From: Chitinophagales bacterium
GTDB lineage: Bacteria; Bacteroidota; Bacteroidia; Chitinophagales; Chitinophagaceae
Length of the DNA stretch: 64,000 nt
Assembly: GCA_013298665.1 (NCBI GenBank)
Contig: JAAFIK010000021.1
Coordinates: 1 to 64,000 of the forward strand
Direction: 5' to 3'
Position numbers and translations under genes: made by a program. Shown here piece by piece: positions 33,602 through 42,411 of the stretch; within the stretch, counting starts at the first letter, position 1; every line of letters starts with the position of its first letter. The notes beneath the pieces are model-generated. The model was not told the DNA's origin, made no database searches, and worked only from the letters and a program-made list of their open reading frames with translations.

Positions 33602-34429
33602 TTATTGTTCCTGCACCAAAAAAGTAACCGGCTGTCTGCGGTAAGCATTCACATTTTTTCCGTTCTGCAATGCTGGCTTCCAGTCAGGCCCTTTCTTAAT
33701 GATCTTTACAGCTTCTTCCTCCATCCCATAGCCATAATTACTCAACGCCTTTACATCACTGATGCTGCCGTCCTTACTCACAATAAACTGCACGACAACA
33801 GCATAAGTTCCTTCGGGTGCACCATTATCTATCGGCGTATTGGGATTAAGGTTTTTTTCAAGATACCTTCTCCAGGCAGCATCGCCACCGGGAAATTCGG
33901 CCTCATTCTGTACACTGGTAAAGATTGCGTCCTCATCTTCAGTTCGCTTCACAGGTATTTCTGCAATCTGGGTGCCCTTATCTTCCACGGGAGGGGCGAT
34001 CACACCGCTTGTGTTGTCCGACACTACCGTTTCTGTACTGATGGCCTGATTATCCTGTATCTCTTCAAGACGGTCATCGGGTGTTACCAGTTCATCCCGT
34101 ACAATCACAGGTGGTGTAAACCTGACCTGGTTGAGTGGCGGCGGTGGGGTTACCTTCGGCGGCGGAAGCACAGGCGGTGGTAACGTTTCCTGCCGCACAT
34201 GACCCAGTTCTGTTTCGTGAACAGCGAGCTGCTCCTTAGCTTTCCCCTTGAATGCGCTGGCGAAAAGTGTTGCGACAAAAATCAATGACCCGATTGCCGC
34301 TGTAATCAGCAGGGCCCTGGCAAGCCGTCTGTTGTATGTTTTACGGAGGGCGTACGCGCCGTACTGCTTATTCCTGCCCTCGAAGATAATATCCAGCAGA
34401 TCGGCTTTTAAAATGTGATTTGTTTCCAT
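33602..34429 (-). CDS. TonB family energy transducer (second copy)
   Basis: TonB couples the ExbB/ExbD motor to outer-membrane receptors. The 275-residue chain has a cytoplasmic start (KADLLDIIFEGRNKQYGAY), a membrane helix near residues 40-62, a proline-rich linker (PPPVLPPPKVTPPPPLNQV) and the C-terminal TonB domain ending ALQNGKNVNAYRRQPVTFLV. It is nearly the same as the adjacent copy, clearly a tandem duplication. The start at 34429 was chosen from that copy's N-terminus. It is separated from the first copy by a terminator and has its own -7 box (TATGTTTG, 34515-34508). Confidence 0.92.
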   Translation of the reverse strand: METNHILKADLLDIIFEGRNKQYGAYALRKTYNRRLARALLITAAIGSLIFVATLFASAFKGKAKEQLAVHETELGHVRQETLPPPVLPPPKVTPPPPLNQVRFTPPVIVRDELVTPDDRLEEIQDNQAISTETVVSDNTSGVIAPPVEDKGTQIAEIPVKRTEDEDAIFTSVQNEAEFPGGDAAWRRYLEKNLNPNTPIDNGAPEGTYAVVVQFIVSKDGSISDVKALSNYGYGMEEEAVKIIKKGPDWKPALQNGKNVNAYRRQPVTFLVQEQ

Positions 34430-34507
34430 TATAAATGATTTGCTGATAAGAATCGGAATACATACAATTCCATAAACAACAGCCAATAATTTCGGGAAGT
34501 AACTGTA

Positions 34508-34515
34508 CAAACATA
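34508..34515 (-). promoter_or_regulatory. -7 element for second tonB
   Basis: TATGTTTG on the minus strand lies between the terminator of the first tonB and the start of the second. The -33 element is weak. Confidence 0.45.
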
Positions 34516-34560
34516 CATGATAACCGAAGAACCATCTGTCACTACTGACATTTATCTAAA

Positions 34561-34592
34561 AAAAATCCCCTCCGTCTCCGGAAGGGATTTTT
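34561..34592 (-). terminator. Terminator after first tonB
   Basis: AAAAATCCC...GGGATTTTT arms around a partly pairing CTCCG/CGGAA core form a hairpin with a T-run, about 20 bases after the first tonB stop codon. Confidence 0.85.
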
Positions 34593-34611
34593 ATAAAATT
34601 TGCTGAACTGA

Positions 34612-35445
34612 TTATTGTTCCTGTACCACAAAAGTAATGGGCTGTTTGCGGTAAGCATTTACGTTACGACCGTTCTGCAGGGCGGGTTTCCAGTTCGGAC
34701 CTTTTTTAATGATCTTCACCGCTTCTTCCTCCATACCATAACCGTGGCTTGACAATGCTTTTACATCGCTGATGCTGCCATCCTTACTCACGATAAACTG
34801 AACTGTTACCGTGTAGGTACCTTCGGGTGCACCATTATCAACCGGAGCATTGGGATTCAGGTTCTTTTCAAGATACCTTCTCCAGGCACCATCGCCACCA
34901 GGGAACTCGGCTTCGTTTTCTACTTTGGTAAAAATCTTATCCTCGTCTTCGTCTTTCTTGGGCGGGGCTTCCACTACCTGTGTACCCTTATCTTCCACCG
35001 GTGCAGCCACTACGGCATCCTTATTGTCAGATTCAACCGTTTTGGTACTGATCACCTGATCATCTTTGATCTCTTCGATCTTTTCTTCAGGCTTTACTTC
35101 CTCGTCCTTTACAATCTTGGGCGGGGTAAATTTTACCTGGTTGATCTCGGGTGGAGGGGGTGCCTTGGGGGGCGGAGGGGGCGGAGCCGGTGGAGGCGGT
35201 GTTTCTTTCTTAATTTCTGCCATCTTCGTATCCAGCACGTCTAACTGGCTCTGTGCAGACTTCTTGAATGCGTTGGCAAAAATAGACCCCAGGAAGATCA
35301 ACAGGGCTATGCCTGCCGTGATCAGCAGGGCCTTGGTGAGCCTCCTGTTATAGGTTTTGCGGAGGTCGTAAGCGCCATACTGTTTGTTTTTACCATCAAA
35401 GATGATATCCAGTATATCGGCACTTAAAATTTTACTTATTTCCAT
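34612..35445 (-). CDS. tonB: TonB family energy transducer (first copy)
   Basis: This is a 277-residue TonB homologue. Cytoplasmic segment LSADILDIIFDGKNKQYGAY, membrane helix ALLITAGIALLIFLGSIFAN (about 39-58), a striking proline-rich periplasmic stretch at about 85-100, an acidic Glu/Lys/Asp-rich linker, then the TonB_C domain with GAWRRYLEKNLNPNAP, VQFIVSKDGSISDVKALSSH and a final TFVVQEQ. It follows exbD by 59 bases in the exbB-exbD-exbD-tonB operon. It energises uptake through SusC-like and siderophore receptors in this phylum, by established knowledge of the family. Confidence 0.94.
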   Translation of the reverse strand: MEISKILSADILDIIFDGKNKQYGAYDLRKTYNRRLTKALLITAGIALLIFLGSIFANAFKKSAQSQLDVLDTKMAEIKKETPPPPAPPPPPPKAPPPPEINQVKFTPPKIVKDEEVKPEEKIEEIKDDQVISTKTVESDNKDAVVAAPVEDKGTQVVEAPPKKDEDEDKIFTKVENEAEFPGGDGAWRRYLEKNLNPNAPVDNGAPEGTYTVTVQFIVSKDGSISDVKALSSHGYGMEEEAVKIIKKGPNWKPALQNGRNVNAYRKQPITFVVQEQ

Positions 35446-35504
35446 TGTAAAAGGCTTTGTTGATTAGATTCACAATTGAAGCAATTCCATAAACTGCTGT
35501 TCAA

Positions 35505-36053
35505 TTATTTTATACCATTTGCTTCTTCCGTCTTTTGTATGAGCAAGGCCTCCGTATCAGTGATGTCTACTTCGGCATAGTGCCCCGGAGGAACATCACA
35601 GATCGACATTTCATCGAGTATATCAATCGCATTTTTAAAGGTAGATTCCTTATCAGCCTTGATGATATACATCAGGTCGCCAATAGGAGTACCCTTCTTT
35701 TTTGCCGTGATCAGTTCCCTGATCTCCTTGAAATTGGAACTCTTGAACTGTTCGCTGATGGTTTCGGGTAGCAGTTCACCATAATAATAGTATACCTGGT
35801 CACCTTTACCCAGCAAAATGGTCATTGCACCGGAGTTCTTTACCTTAAGCTGGTTATTGGGGTCATCCTTGGGTTCGTTCATACTCATCGCCGTTGGCTT
35901 ACTCATGGTAGTGGTAAACACAAAGAAGGTGATGAGCAGAAATCCAAGATCCACCATCGGGGTCAGATCGACCCTTGTTGATAACTTCTTAGGCTTCTTG
36001 ACGCCGGGCCCGCCTTTGTGGCCGCCACCCGACGAGGTATCCATTTCTGCCAT
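35505..36053 (-). CDS. exbD: ExbD/TolR biopolymer transport protein (second copy)
   Basis: The 182-residue chain has a Gly/Lys-rich cytoplasmic start (SSGGGHKGGPGVKKPKKL), a membrane helix with the proton-path Asp in RVDLTPMVDLGFLLITFFVF, and a periplasmic domain ending near VDITDTEALLIQKTEEAN. It lies 33 bases after the first exbD and 59 bases before tonB. Two different ExbD chains in one operon is usual in Bacteroidota; the motor may use a heterodimer. Confidence 0.92.
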   Translation of the reverse strand: MAEMDTSSGGGHKGGPGVKKPKKLSTRVDLTPMVDLGFLLITFFVFTTTMSKPTAMSMNEPKDDPNNQLKVKNSGAMTILLGKGDQVYYYYGELLPETISEQFKSSNFKEIRELITAKKKGTPIGDLMYIIKADKESTFKNAIDILDEMSICDVPPGHYAEVDITDTEALLIQKTEEANGIK

Positions 36054-36086
36054 AAAAAAAAGTTTTAGTTCGTTTAAATATTATTG

Positions 36087-36755
36087 TTACTCCGTCCCGA
36101 TCTTACCCGTTGCCTTGTTCCGGATAAACAACTCAGACCCCTGTGGTACTGTTTCTGAATTGGTTACGATCCTGAATTTGAACATATTGTTCTTTTTCAG
36201 TGCGTATTTGATATCCTTAAAGATGGGGTACTTGGCAAGATTATCGCCCTTGATGAGTATGATTTCCTCGAGTGCACGCTGGCTGCCACCGGCATAAGCG
36301 TTGTTGATGCTCCTCAACCAATCCACCATTTCATTATTGAGGGTGTCCTTTACAGGAATACCTTCTAATTTTTCTGGCGGAATGGCCTGATCGATAGCAA
36401 GCATACCTTTGATGGCACCCAGGGGCATCCCGATAAAGCCTAATTTACCCAACTTCTTCAGTTCTGCATCAGACAACCCCAGTCCCCTGGTGGTGTTAAT
36501 GTCCCTGAGGATATCGGCTTTTTTGGTTTCATCGCCCAGCAGGAGGAATACTTTACCTTCCTTGGTGAGGGTGATCAGTATCGACTTTTCGGGAGCTGCT
36601 TTAGAAGACACTGAAGACGGTGCCGTTACCGTAATCGCTTCAGGGGGCTTCTGTTTTGTAGCCAATATAAAGAAAGAAAGCAACAGGAACGCTACATCGC
36701 ACATTGCCGTCATGTCTATATTGGTACTCTTACGTGGTAGTTTCGCTCTTCCCAT
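36087..36755 (-). CDS. exbD: ExbD/TolR biopolymer transport protein (first copy)
   Basis: This is a 222-residue ExbD. A basic start (MGRAKLPRKSTNIDMTAMCD) leads into a membrane helix VAFLLLSFFILATKQ with the essential Asp just before it in AMCDVAF. The periplasmic half is longer than in the other ExbD copies and diverged, so it likely occupies a different position in the motor. It is 59 bases after exbB and 33 before the next exbD, within one operon. Confidence 0.92.
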   Translation of the reverse strand: MGRAKLPRKSTNIDMTAMCDVAFLLLSFFILATKQKPPEAITVTAPSSVSSKAAPEKSILITLTKEGKVFLLLGDETKKADILRDINTTRGLGLSDAELKKLGKLGFIGMPLGAIKGMLAIDQAIPPEKLEGIPVKDTLNNEMVDWLRSINNAYAGGSQRALEEIILIKGDNLAKYPIFKDIKYALKKNNMFKFRIVTNSETVPQGSELFIRNKATGKIGTE

Positions 36756-36814
36756 AATTGATTTTATTTACTAATTAGATACAGTATTGTCCGGAATCCA
36801 TAATGGATCTCCGC

Positions 36815-37675
36815 TTATTTATACAGGGAAGCAAAGCTTTGTGTGAGCGTAAAGCCGCTTTCGTCAATACCGTACGTGATACCGTCGATCTTAGTGGTAA
36901 AGATGTTGTAGAAAATGATTGCAAAAGCCGAAGTTCCGATACCCAGTGCCGTGTTGTACAGCGCTTCAGAGATACCAACGGAGAGCTTGCTTGCTGCATC
37001 ACCACCGCCTTCTCCTTCACCAAGGGCAGAGAAGGAACGGATCATACCCAATACCGTACCGAGCAGACCCAACAGGGTGGCTACCGATGCAATGGTAGAG
37101 AGGAATACGAGGTTTTTCTCAAGCATGGGGAGTTCAAGCGCAGTAGCTTCTTCTACTTCTTTCTGAATTGCCAGTACTTTCTGGTCAGTACTCAGTTCTG
37201 TATTGGCAATCATTTCTTTGTAACGGTGCAGACCAGCCTTCATTACATTTCCAACAGAACCTTTTTGCTTATCACATTCTGCGATAGCGCCATCTACGTT
37301 CTTGTTGGCCAGTTGATACTGTATCTTCCGGATAAAGTTGGCGTTATTACCGGTACCGGTTGCCTTGCTGATGGTAAGGAAACGTTCGATAACAAAAGTG
37401 ATCATGGTTAAGAATGAACCGATCAGGATCGGTACGATGATACCACCCAGGTACATTTTGTTCAGCGCGTTCTTGGGTCCGTCGTGGTTAGGCCAAAACC
37501 CACCGCTTAAATCAGGTTTTGAAAATCCACTGGCATTACCCAGTAAAAACCTCCAGATGATATAACCTGCAATCACACAAATTACTGGTGCCAGCAGGGA
37601 TATCAGGTTGCTTGATTTTTTTGCTTGTACTGATGTCGCTGGTTTTACGTTTGCAGTTGGTTTTGTTTCCGCCAT
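36815..37675 (-). CDS. exbB: MotA/TolQ/ExbB proton channel family protein
   Basis: ExbB is the pentameric stator of the TonB motor. The 286-residue chain has an extra N-terminal helix (LISLLAPVICVIAGYIIWRF), a second helix (LGGIIVPILIGSFLTMITFV), and the family-defining C-terminal pair: FLSTIASVATLLGLLGTVLG with the GLLGTV signature and ALGIGTSAFAIIFYNIF. The start at 37675 (MAETKPTANV) was picked over an ATG three codons upstream. It is the first gene of the exbB-exbD-exbD-tonB operon, with a 570-base non-coding region upstream. Confidence 0.94.
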   Translation of the reverse strand: MAETKPTANVKPATSVQAKKSSNLISLLAPVICVIAGYIIWRFLLGNASGFSKPDLSGGFWPNHDGPKNALNKMYLGGIIVPILIGSFLTMITFVIERFLTISKATGTGNNANFIRKIQYQLANKNVDGAIAECDKQKGSVGNVMKAGLHRYKEMIANTELSTDQKVLAIQKEVEEATALELPMLEKNLVFLSTIASVATLLGLLGTVLGMIRSFSALGEGEGGGDAASKLSVGISEALYNTALGIGTSAFAIIFYNIFTTKIDGITYGIDESGFTLTQSFASLYK

Positions 37676-37684
37676 GAGATTCAA

Positions 37685-38248
37685 TTTTTAGTGAGTGAAA
37701 ATTTGGTTTGTTAAATTATCTGTTTGTTACGCAATTCTACTGAAAATAACTGTACCCCAATAAAAAATTATTAATAAATATTTTTACAGGAACGCACAAG
37801 TTAATAAATTCTGTGAAAACAACAATGTTCTGAAAAGGTTTTCCTTACCTTTTTTCAGATGCCCGCAACCCCGTATTTCCATAAAAGTAACTGCGATTCA
37901 AGGGCGAACTGCTGGTTTGGGAATACCAGTAGCGCCGGAAAGCAGATAAACACCCGGAAACGATGGTTCAATACCTGGCCGGCCGGAAATATTGCATGGC
38001 ATCAGTATAACTAAAAGCCCCAAAAAATACACAGCCGTTTCTGCTGTCCTGCCGGCCTGGCCGATAGGGGCAACCATTTCAGGTCGTTTTTGTTATGGTA
38101 AAAGCCTGGTTACAGATGGCCGGTTATGACGCCGCCGCCTGTTTTGGGCTGGAATAAAAGTATTTGCCATTCATCCCAAAAAGGCATTACTTTAGCCCCA
38201 AATCAATATTTTCGTTCACAAATTTTCAACTAAAACAAAATCCCAAGT
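37685..38248. other. Divergent intergenic region, exbB and metzincin gene
   Basis: About 570 bases with no supported gene lie between two divergent genes. It must hold both promoters. A weak minus-strand pair, TAGAATTG at 37739-37732, is one base off the -7 consensus. A hairpin with arms CTGAAAAGG and CCTTTTTTCAG (37830-37858, bulged) is present but of unknown role. No riboswitch was recognised. Confidence 0.5.
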
Positions 38249-40819
38249 ATGATCTATTCTTGTAAAAAAGCATGGGTAACCGTTATTGCTGCCGGTGTTT
38301 CCTTTGCTGCCCTGGCGCAACCGACCCCGCCGGGCGCACCTGGTGGCCCGGGCGGCCCCGGTGCAATGCCCGCTGCTCCTGCCGCAGCTTCAAAACCAGG
38401 CCCCAAACCCTACAAAGAGGTAATTACCGATAAAGCCATCACCAAAAGGGGCTTTTTCACGGTACACAAAATTGATGACAAGTATTTTTTTGAAATTGGT
38501 AAAGGCCTCTTTGGCCGCGACATCCTGATTGTTAACCGCGTAGCGAAATCTTCCATACAGGTTCCCAAAGGGTTTGGCGGTTATGCCGGCGACCAGGTGG
38601 GACAAAGCGTTGTCCGTTTTGAAAAAGGTCCTAATAATAAGGTCTATCTCAAAACCATCTCATACGAGGTACGCAGCAGCGACAGTACACAACCCATGTA
38701 CAAATCGGTGTCCAACTCCAATATGCAGGCAATTACTTACGCATATGATATCAAAGCAGTCGCATCAGACAGTCTTGGTGGCGGTACAGTTATCGACATT
38801 ACAGACAATATCAGTACCGATAATGATGTGTTTGGTTTCAGCGCAGGTTCCAAAGGTCAGTTTCAGGTGGGTAGTGTGCAATCAGATAAATCATATATCG
38901 TAGGCATCCAGCCTTTCGCAACGAATATCGAAATCAAAACGGTTAAAACTTTCTCTAAAAGTGCTGGCGGTGGTCTCGGCTTCCCCGGTCTGCCCGGCGC
39001 GGCTCCACAGGGTAATGTCACGCTGGAACTGAACAGTTCGCTGTTCCTCCTCCCTGAAAAACCAATGAAACAAAGGTTTGCCGATGAGCGTGTCGGTTTC
39101 TTTTCACGCGGCTACACTGATTTTGATGCCAACCCGCAAGGGGTAAAAAACATCCGTATCGCCGTTCGCTGGCGCCTCGAACCCAAGCCGGAAGATATGG
39201 AGCGTTACAAACGTGGCGAACTGGTGGAACCTGCCAAACCCATCGTTTATTATATTGACCCCACTACCCCAAAAAAATGGATACCTTACCTGATTGCAGG
39301 GGTAAATGATTGGACAGCCGCCTTTGAGAAAGCCGGTTTTAAAAATGCCATCATGGCCAAGGTAGCGCCTACAAAGGCAGAAGACAGTACCTGGAGTCTT
39401 GAAGATGCCCGCAACTCAGCTATTGTGTACAAACCTTCTGAAATTGAGAATGCTTATGGCCCCAATGTACACGATCCCCGCAGTGGCGAAATCATTGAAA
39501 GCCATATCGGTTGGTTCCACAACGTAATGCGGCTGCTCCGCAACTGGTACATGATCCAGACAGGAGCTGTTGACCCCCGCGCACGCAAAATGGTATTCGA
39601 TGATGAGTTGATGGGTCAGTTGATCCGTTTTGTATCCTCGCATGAAGTGGGTCATACCCTCGGTCTGCCGCACAACTTTGGCAGCAGCAGTACGGTACCG
39701 GTAGAGAACCTGCGCAATAAAGCCTGGGTAGAGGCCAATGGCCATACACCCAGCATCATGGACTACGCCCGTTTTAACTATGTAGCTCAGCCCGAAGATA
39801 ATATCTCACCCGCTGGTCTCTATCCCCGCATTGGCGATTACGACAAATGGTCCATCGAATGGGGCTATCGTTATATGCCCGATGCCAAAACGCCCGAAGA
39901 TGAAGTAGCCATACTCAGCAATATGGTATCCGAAAAATTAAAAGAGAAAAAATATTTCTATGGCGCACAGGGACAGCCTGATGACCCGCGTTGCCAGAGT
40001 GAAGACATTGGCGACAATGCCATGAAGGCTTCCGCCTATGGCATTAAAAACCTCCAGCGTATTGTACCCAACCTGGCGGCATGGACAAAAACCGCTAATG
40101 AGAATTATGATGACCTCCGCGATATTTATGGCGAGGTTACGGGTCAGTTCAGGCGCTATATCGGCCATGTATGCTACAATTTTGGTGGCATTTACGAAAC
40201 ACCCAAAACCGTTGAACAAAGCGGTCCGGTATATGAGTTTGTAAGCAAAGCCACACAAAAAGAAGCGATGGACTTTATACAAGCCCAGGTGTTTACCACG
40301 CCCAAATGGCTGATCAATAAAGACATCAGTGAAAAAGCAGGTGTAATGCCTACGGTTACCATTCTTACCCTGCAGGAAGCAGCACTGAGCCGTCTGCTGA
40401 GTACTTATACCATCGGCAAACTGCTGAGCGCTGAAGCCGTGAACGGTAAAGACGCTTACACGGCAATTGATATGCTCAACGACCTGAAGCAGAATGTGTT
40501 TACCGAACTGGCTGCAAAAAAACCTGTCGATATTTACCGCCGCAACCTGCAGAAGGCATATATCGAAAGACTGGCAAACCTGCTGAATCCCCCCCCGCCT
40601 CCACAGGGATTGGGTGGTTTTATCATCTTTGGTGCACCCCCTTCTCCTGCTGTAGTGGATAGTAAAAAGTCAGATGCCATGTCTGCCCTCAAAGGCCATG
40701 CCCGCGAGCTGAAGGCTCTGGCCGATGCTGCTGCTGCCGTCACCGTTGATAAAATGACCAGGTACCACCTCCAGGACATCAGCGACAGGATCAACAAAGC
40801 GCTGAATCCCAAAGGATAA
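38249..40819 (+). CDS. Secreted zinc-dependent metalloprotease (metzincin, DUF5117/DUF5118 type)
   Basis: This is an 856-residue exported protease. A signal peptide (WVTVIAAGVSFAALAQ) is followed by a Pro/Gly/Ala-rich stretch (about residues 25-50). Residues about 50-430 resemble the DUF5118 and DUF5117 domains with KIDDKYFFEIGKGLFGRDIL. The metzincin zinc motif HEVGHTLGLPH places ligands at His465, His469 and His475 with Glu466 catalytic, and the Met-turn SIMDYARFN follows. The family is common in Bacteroidota and remains little studied. It is transcribed alone and closed by a terminator. Confidence 0.92.
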   Translation: MIYSCKKAWVTVIAAGVSFAALAQPTPPGAPGGPGGPGAMPAAPAAASKPGPKPYKEVITDKAITKRGFFTVHKIDDKYFFEIGKGLFGRDILIVNRVAKSSIQVPKGFGGYAGDQVGQSVVRFEKGPNNKVYLKTISYEVRSSDSTQPMYKSVSNSNMQAITYAYDIKAVASDSLGGGTVIDITDNISTDNDVFGFSAGSKGQFQVGSVQSDKSYIVGIQPFATNIEIKTVKTFSKSAGGGLGFPGLPGAAPQGNVTLELNSSLFLLPEKPMKQRFADERVGFFSRGYTDFDANPQGVKNIRIAVRWRLEPKPEDMERYKRGELVEPAKPIVYYIDPTTPKKWIPYLIAGVNDWTAAFEKAGFKNAIMAKVAPTKAEDSTWSLEDARNSAIVYKPSEIENAYGPNVHDPRSGEIIESHIGWFHNVMRLLRNWYMIQTGAVDPRARKMVFDDELMGQLIRFVSSHEVGHTLGLPHNFGSSSTVPVENLRNKAWVEANGHTPSIMDYARFNYVAQPEDNISPAGLYPRIGDYDKWSIEWGYRYMPDAKTPEDEVAILSNMVSEKLKEKKYFYGAQGQPDDPRCQSEDIGDNAMKASAYGIKNLQRIVPNLAAWTKTANENYDDLRDIYGEVTGQFRRYIGHVCYNFGGIYETPKTVEQSGPVYEFVSKATQKEAMDFIQAQVFTTPKWLINKDISEKAGVMPTVTILTLQEAALSRLLSTYTIGKLLSAEAVNGKDAYTAIDMLNDLKQNVFTELAAKKPVDIYRRNLQKAYIERLANLLNPPPPPQGLGGFIIFGAPPSPAVVDSKKSDAMSALKGHARELKALADAAAAVTVDKMTRYHLQDISDRINKALNPKG

Positions 40820-40841
40820 ATCCTGCGGTATTGACATAACT

Positions 40842-40876
40842 AAAAAACCTCCTGCAATGTGCAGGAGGTTTTTTTA
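40842..40876. terminator. Terminator after metzincin gene
   Basis: A perfect stem AAAAACCTCCTGC/GCAGGAGGTTTTT with a five-base loop and T-run, 25 bases after the stop. The A-run on the other arm lets it also stop transcripts coming from the convergent permease gene. Confidence 0.92.
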
Positions 40877-41061
40877 TGGTGGTAAGGACAGCCTTATGTT
40901 TCGATATTGTTCTTACGGCTGATAAAGCTTTGTGAATCTTCGGAGATACGCCGGAAAGGGGCTCTTCGTGGTGCTTTATTGCTGTCAAACGCCGCCTCCT
41001 GCCTCTCAAATCCAGCTTCCCATCTCCTGCATCTTATCTCGCGCCTGTCTCGCCTCCCTGC

Positions 41062-42342
41062 TTACTCATGCCGCAGCGCCTCAATCGGGTTCAGTCTTGC
41101 CGCCTTCTGTGCAGGATATAATCCCGCCAGAATACCCACCCCTGTACACATAAACACAGCGATGATCACCCAGGCAAGCGGAAACACAAAACCAGATTTC
41201 AGGATGATGGCCACAACGTTGCCAAAAATCAACCCGGCAGTAATGCCGGCAATAGCCCCAAAAAGACTGATCAGTACCGACTCCCAGAGAAACTGGGAGC
41301 GGATGGCGTTTTTCCGGCCACCCAGTGCCTTTACCAACCCGATCTCCCGGGTACGTTCATTCACGGCAACCAGCATAATATTCATCAGGCCTATCGCCGC
41401 ACCAATAAGTGTAATAAAAGCTATGGCTAAGGTGGCATATTTTAGAAACCCCAGGTTCTTCAACAGTTTTGACGCAATACTGTCACTCTTGTCAATATAA
41501 AAATTGTCGTCTTCTTTTACATCTAATTTCCGGATGGGCCGGAATGTACCTTTGGCCTCCCCCACGGCTGCATCCATCAGCTTCAGATCGTTTACCATGA
41601 TGGCAATATTAAAAGAGGAATTATTGGTGGCGTAGAGCCTGCGGATATTATTGTAAGGCGTAAACACCACACGGTCGGCATTAAAGAAAGCACTGGAACC
41701 TTTGTCTTTCAGTACGGCAATTACACGGTAAGGAACGTGATCTACTTTCACCACCCGGTCTACCGCTTTTTCAGGTGCATCAGGAAAAAGCTTGGTGGCT
41801 ACCGCACTTCCCAGCATACAGATGCTGCGGCCATTGGCTACTTCCAGTGGCGAGAAATTACGGCCATAGCCGATCTCATAACCGCTGAGCTTGAGGTAGT
41901 CTTCATCCGATCCCAGCATACGCACATCAGGATTGGTTTTACGGCTATCGGTATTGACGATGATGCCATTGGGGCCGCCAACGGCAATGCTCACCGTAGC
42001 CGGAAAGGCATAGCGGTCTTTAAACGCTTTGGCTTCTTCATAAGTGATGAGCCGTCCGGTATTGGACTTTCGTTCTTTTAGTGCTGAGCGCGTCATCTTT
42101 TTGACCTCCGTCTGCCTGTTGCCGCCAAAACGCACATTACGTTCCCGGAAACGGATACTGAAGGCATTGGCACCCATGGTGGAAAAACTGTTCGTCAGGC
42201 TGTCTGTTGCGGCTTCAATACCGGTGATGATCATGATCAGGGCGCCGATACCCATAGCAATAATGGCCACAGTAATGCCCGTACGCAACTTGTTGCTCCG
42301 TATGGTACGGTAGGCCAATGCGAGTATGTCTTTAAATTTCAT
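41062..42342 (-). CDS. MacB-type ABC transporter permease
   Basis: This 426-residue membrane protein has the FtsX/MacB permease layout: an N-terminal helix (TGITVAIIAMGIGALIMIIT), a large periplasmic MacB_PCD domain (about residues 50-270), then three helices at the C-terminus with the FtsX core (GLMNIMLVAVNERTREIGLV, KALGGRKNAIRSQFLWESVL). Such permeases pair with an ATPase and act in mechanotransmission export of lipoproteins, peptides or drugs. No ATPase gene is adjacent here, so the partner lies elsewhere. A TATCTTTA box at 42359-42352, one base off the -7 consensus, may drive it separately from nuoN. Confidence 0.92.
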   Translation of the reverse strand: MKFKDILALAYRTIRSNKLRTGITVAIIAMGIGALIMIITGIEAATDSLTNSFSTMGANAFSIRFRERNVRFGGNRQTEVKKMTRSALKERKSNTGRLITYEEAKAFKDRYAFPATVSIAVGGPNGIIVNTDSRKTNPDVRMLGSDEDYLKLSGYEIGYGRNFSPLEVANGRSICMLGSAVATKLFPDAPEKAVDRVVKVDHVPYRVIAVLKDKGSSAFFNADRVVFTPYNNIRRLYATNNSSFNIAIMVNDLKLMDAAVGEAKGTFRPIRKLDVKEDDNFYIDKSDSIASKLLKNLGFLKYATLAIAFITLIGAAIGLMNIMLVAVNERTREIGLVKALGGRKNAIRSQFLWESVLISLFGAIAGITAGLIFGNVVAIILKSGFVFPLAWVIIAVFMCTGVGILAGLYPAQKAARLNPIEALRHE

Positions 42343-42411
42343 GCGGAATACTAAAGATACACCTCGTTTATACGCAGGTGGTAAAATCTTTTATGAGTGG
42401 CTCGGAAGGCG

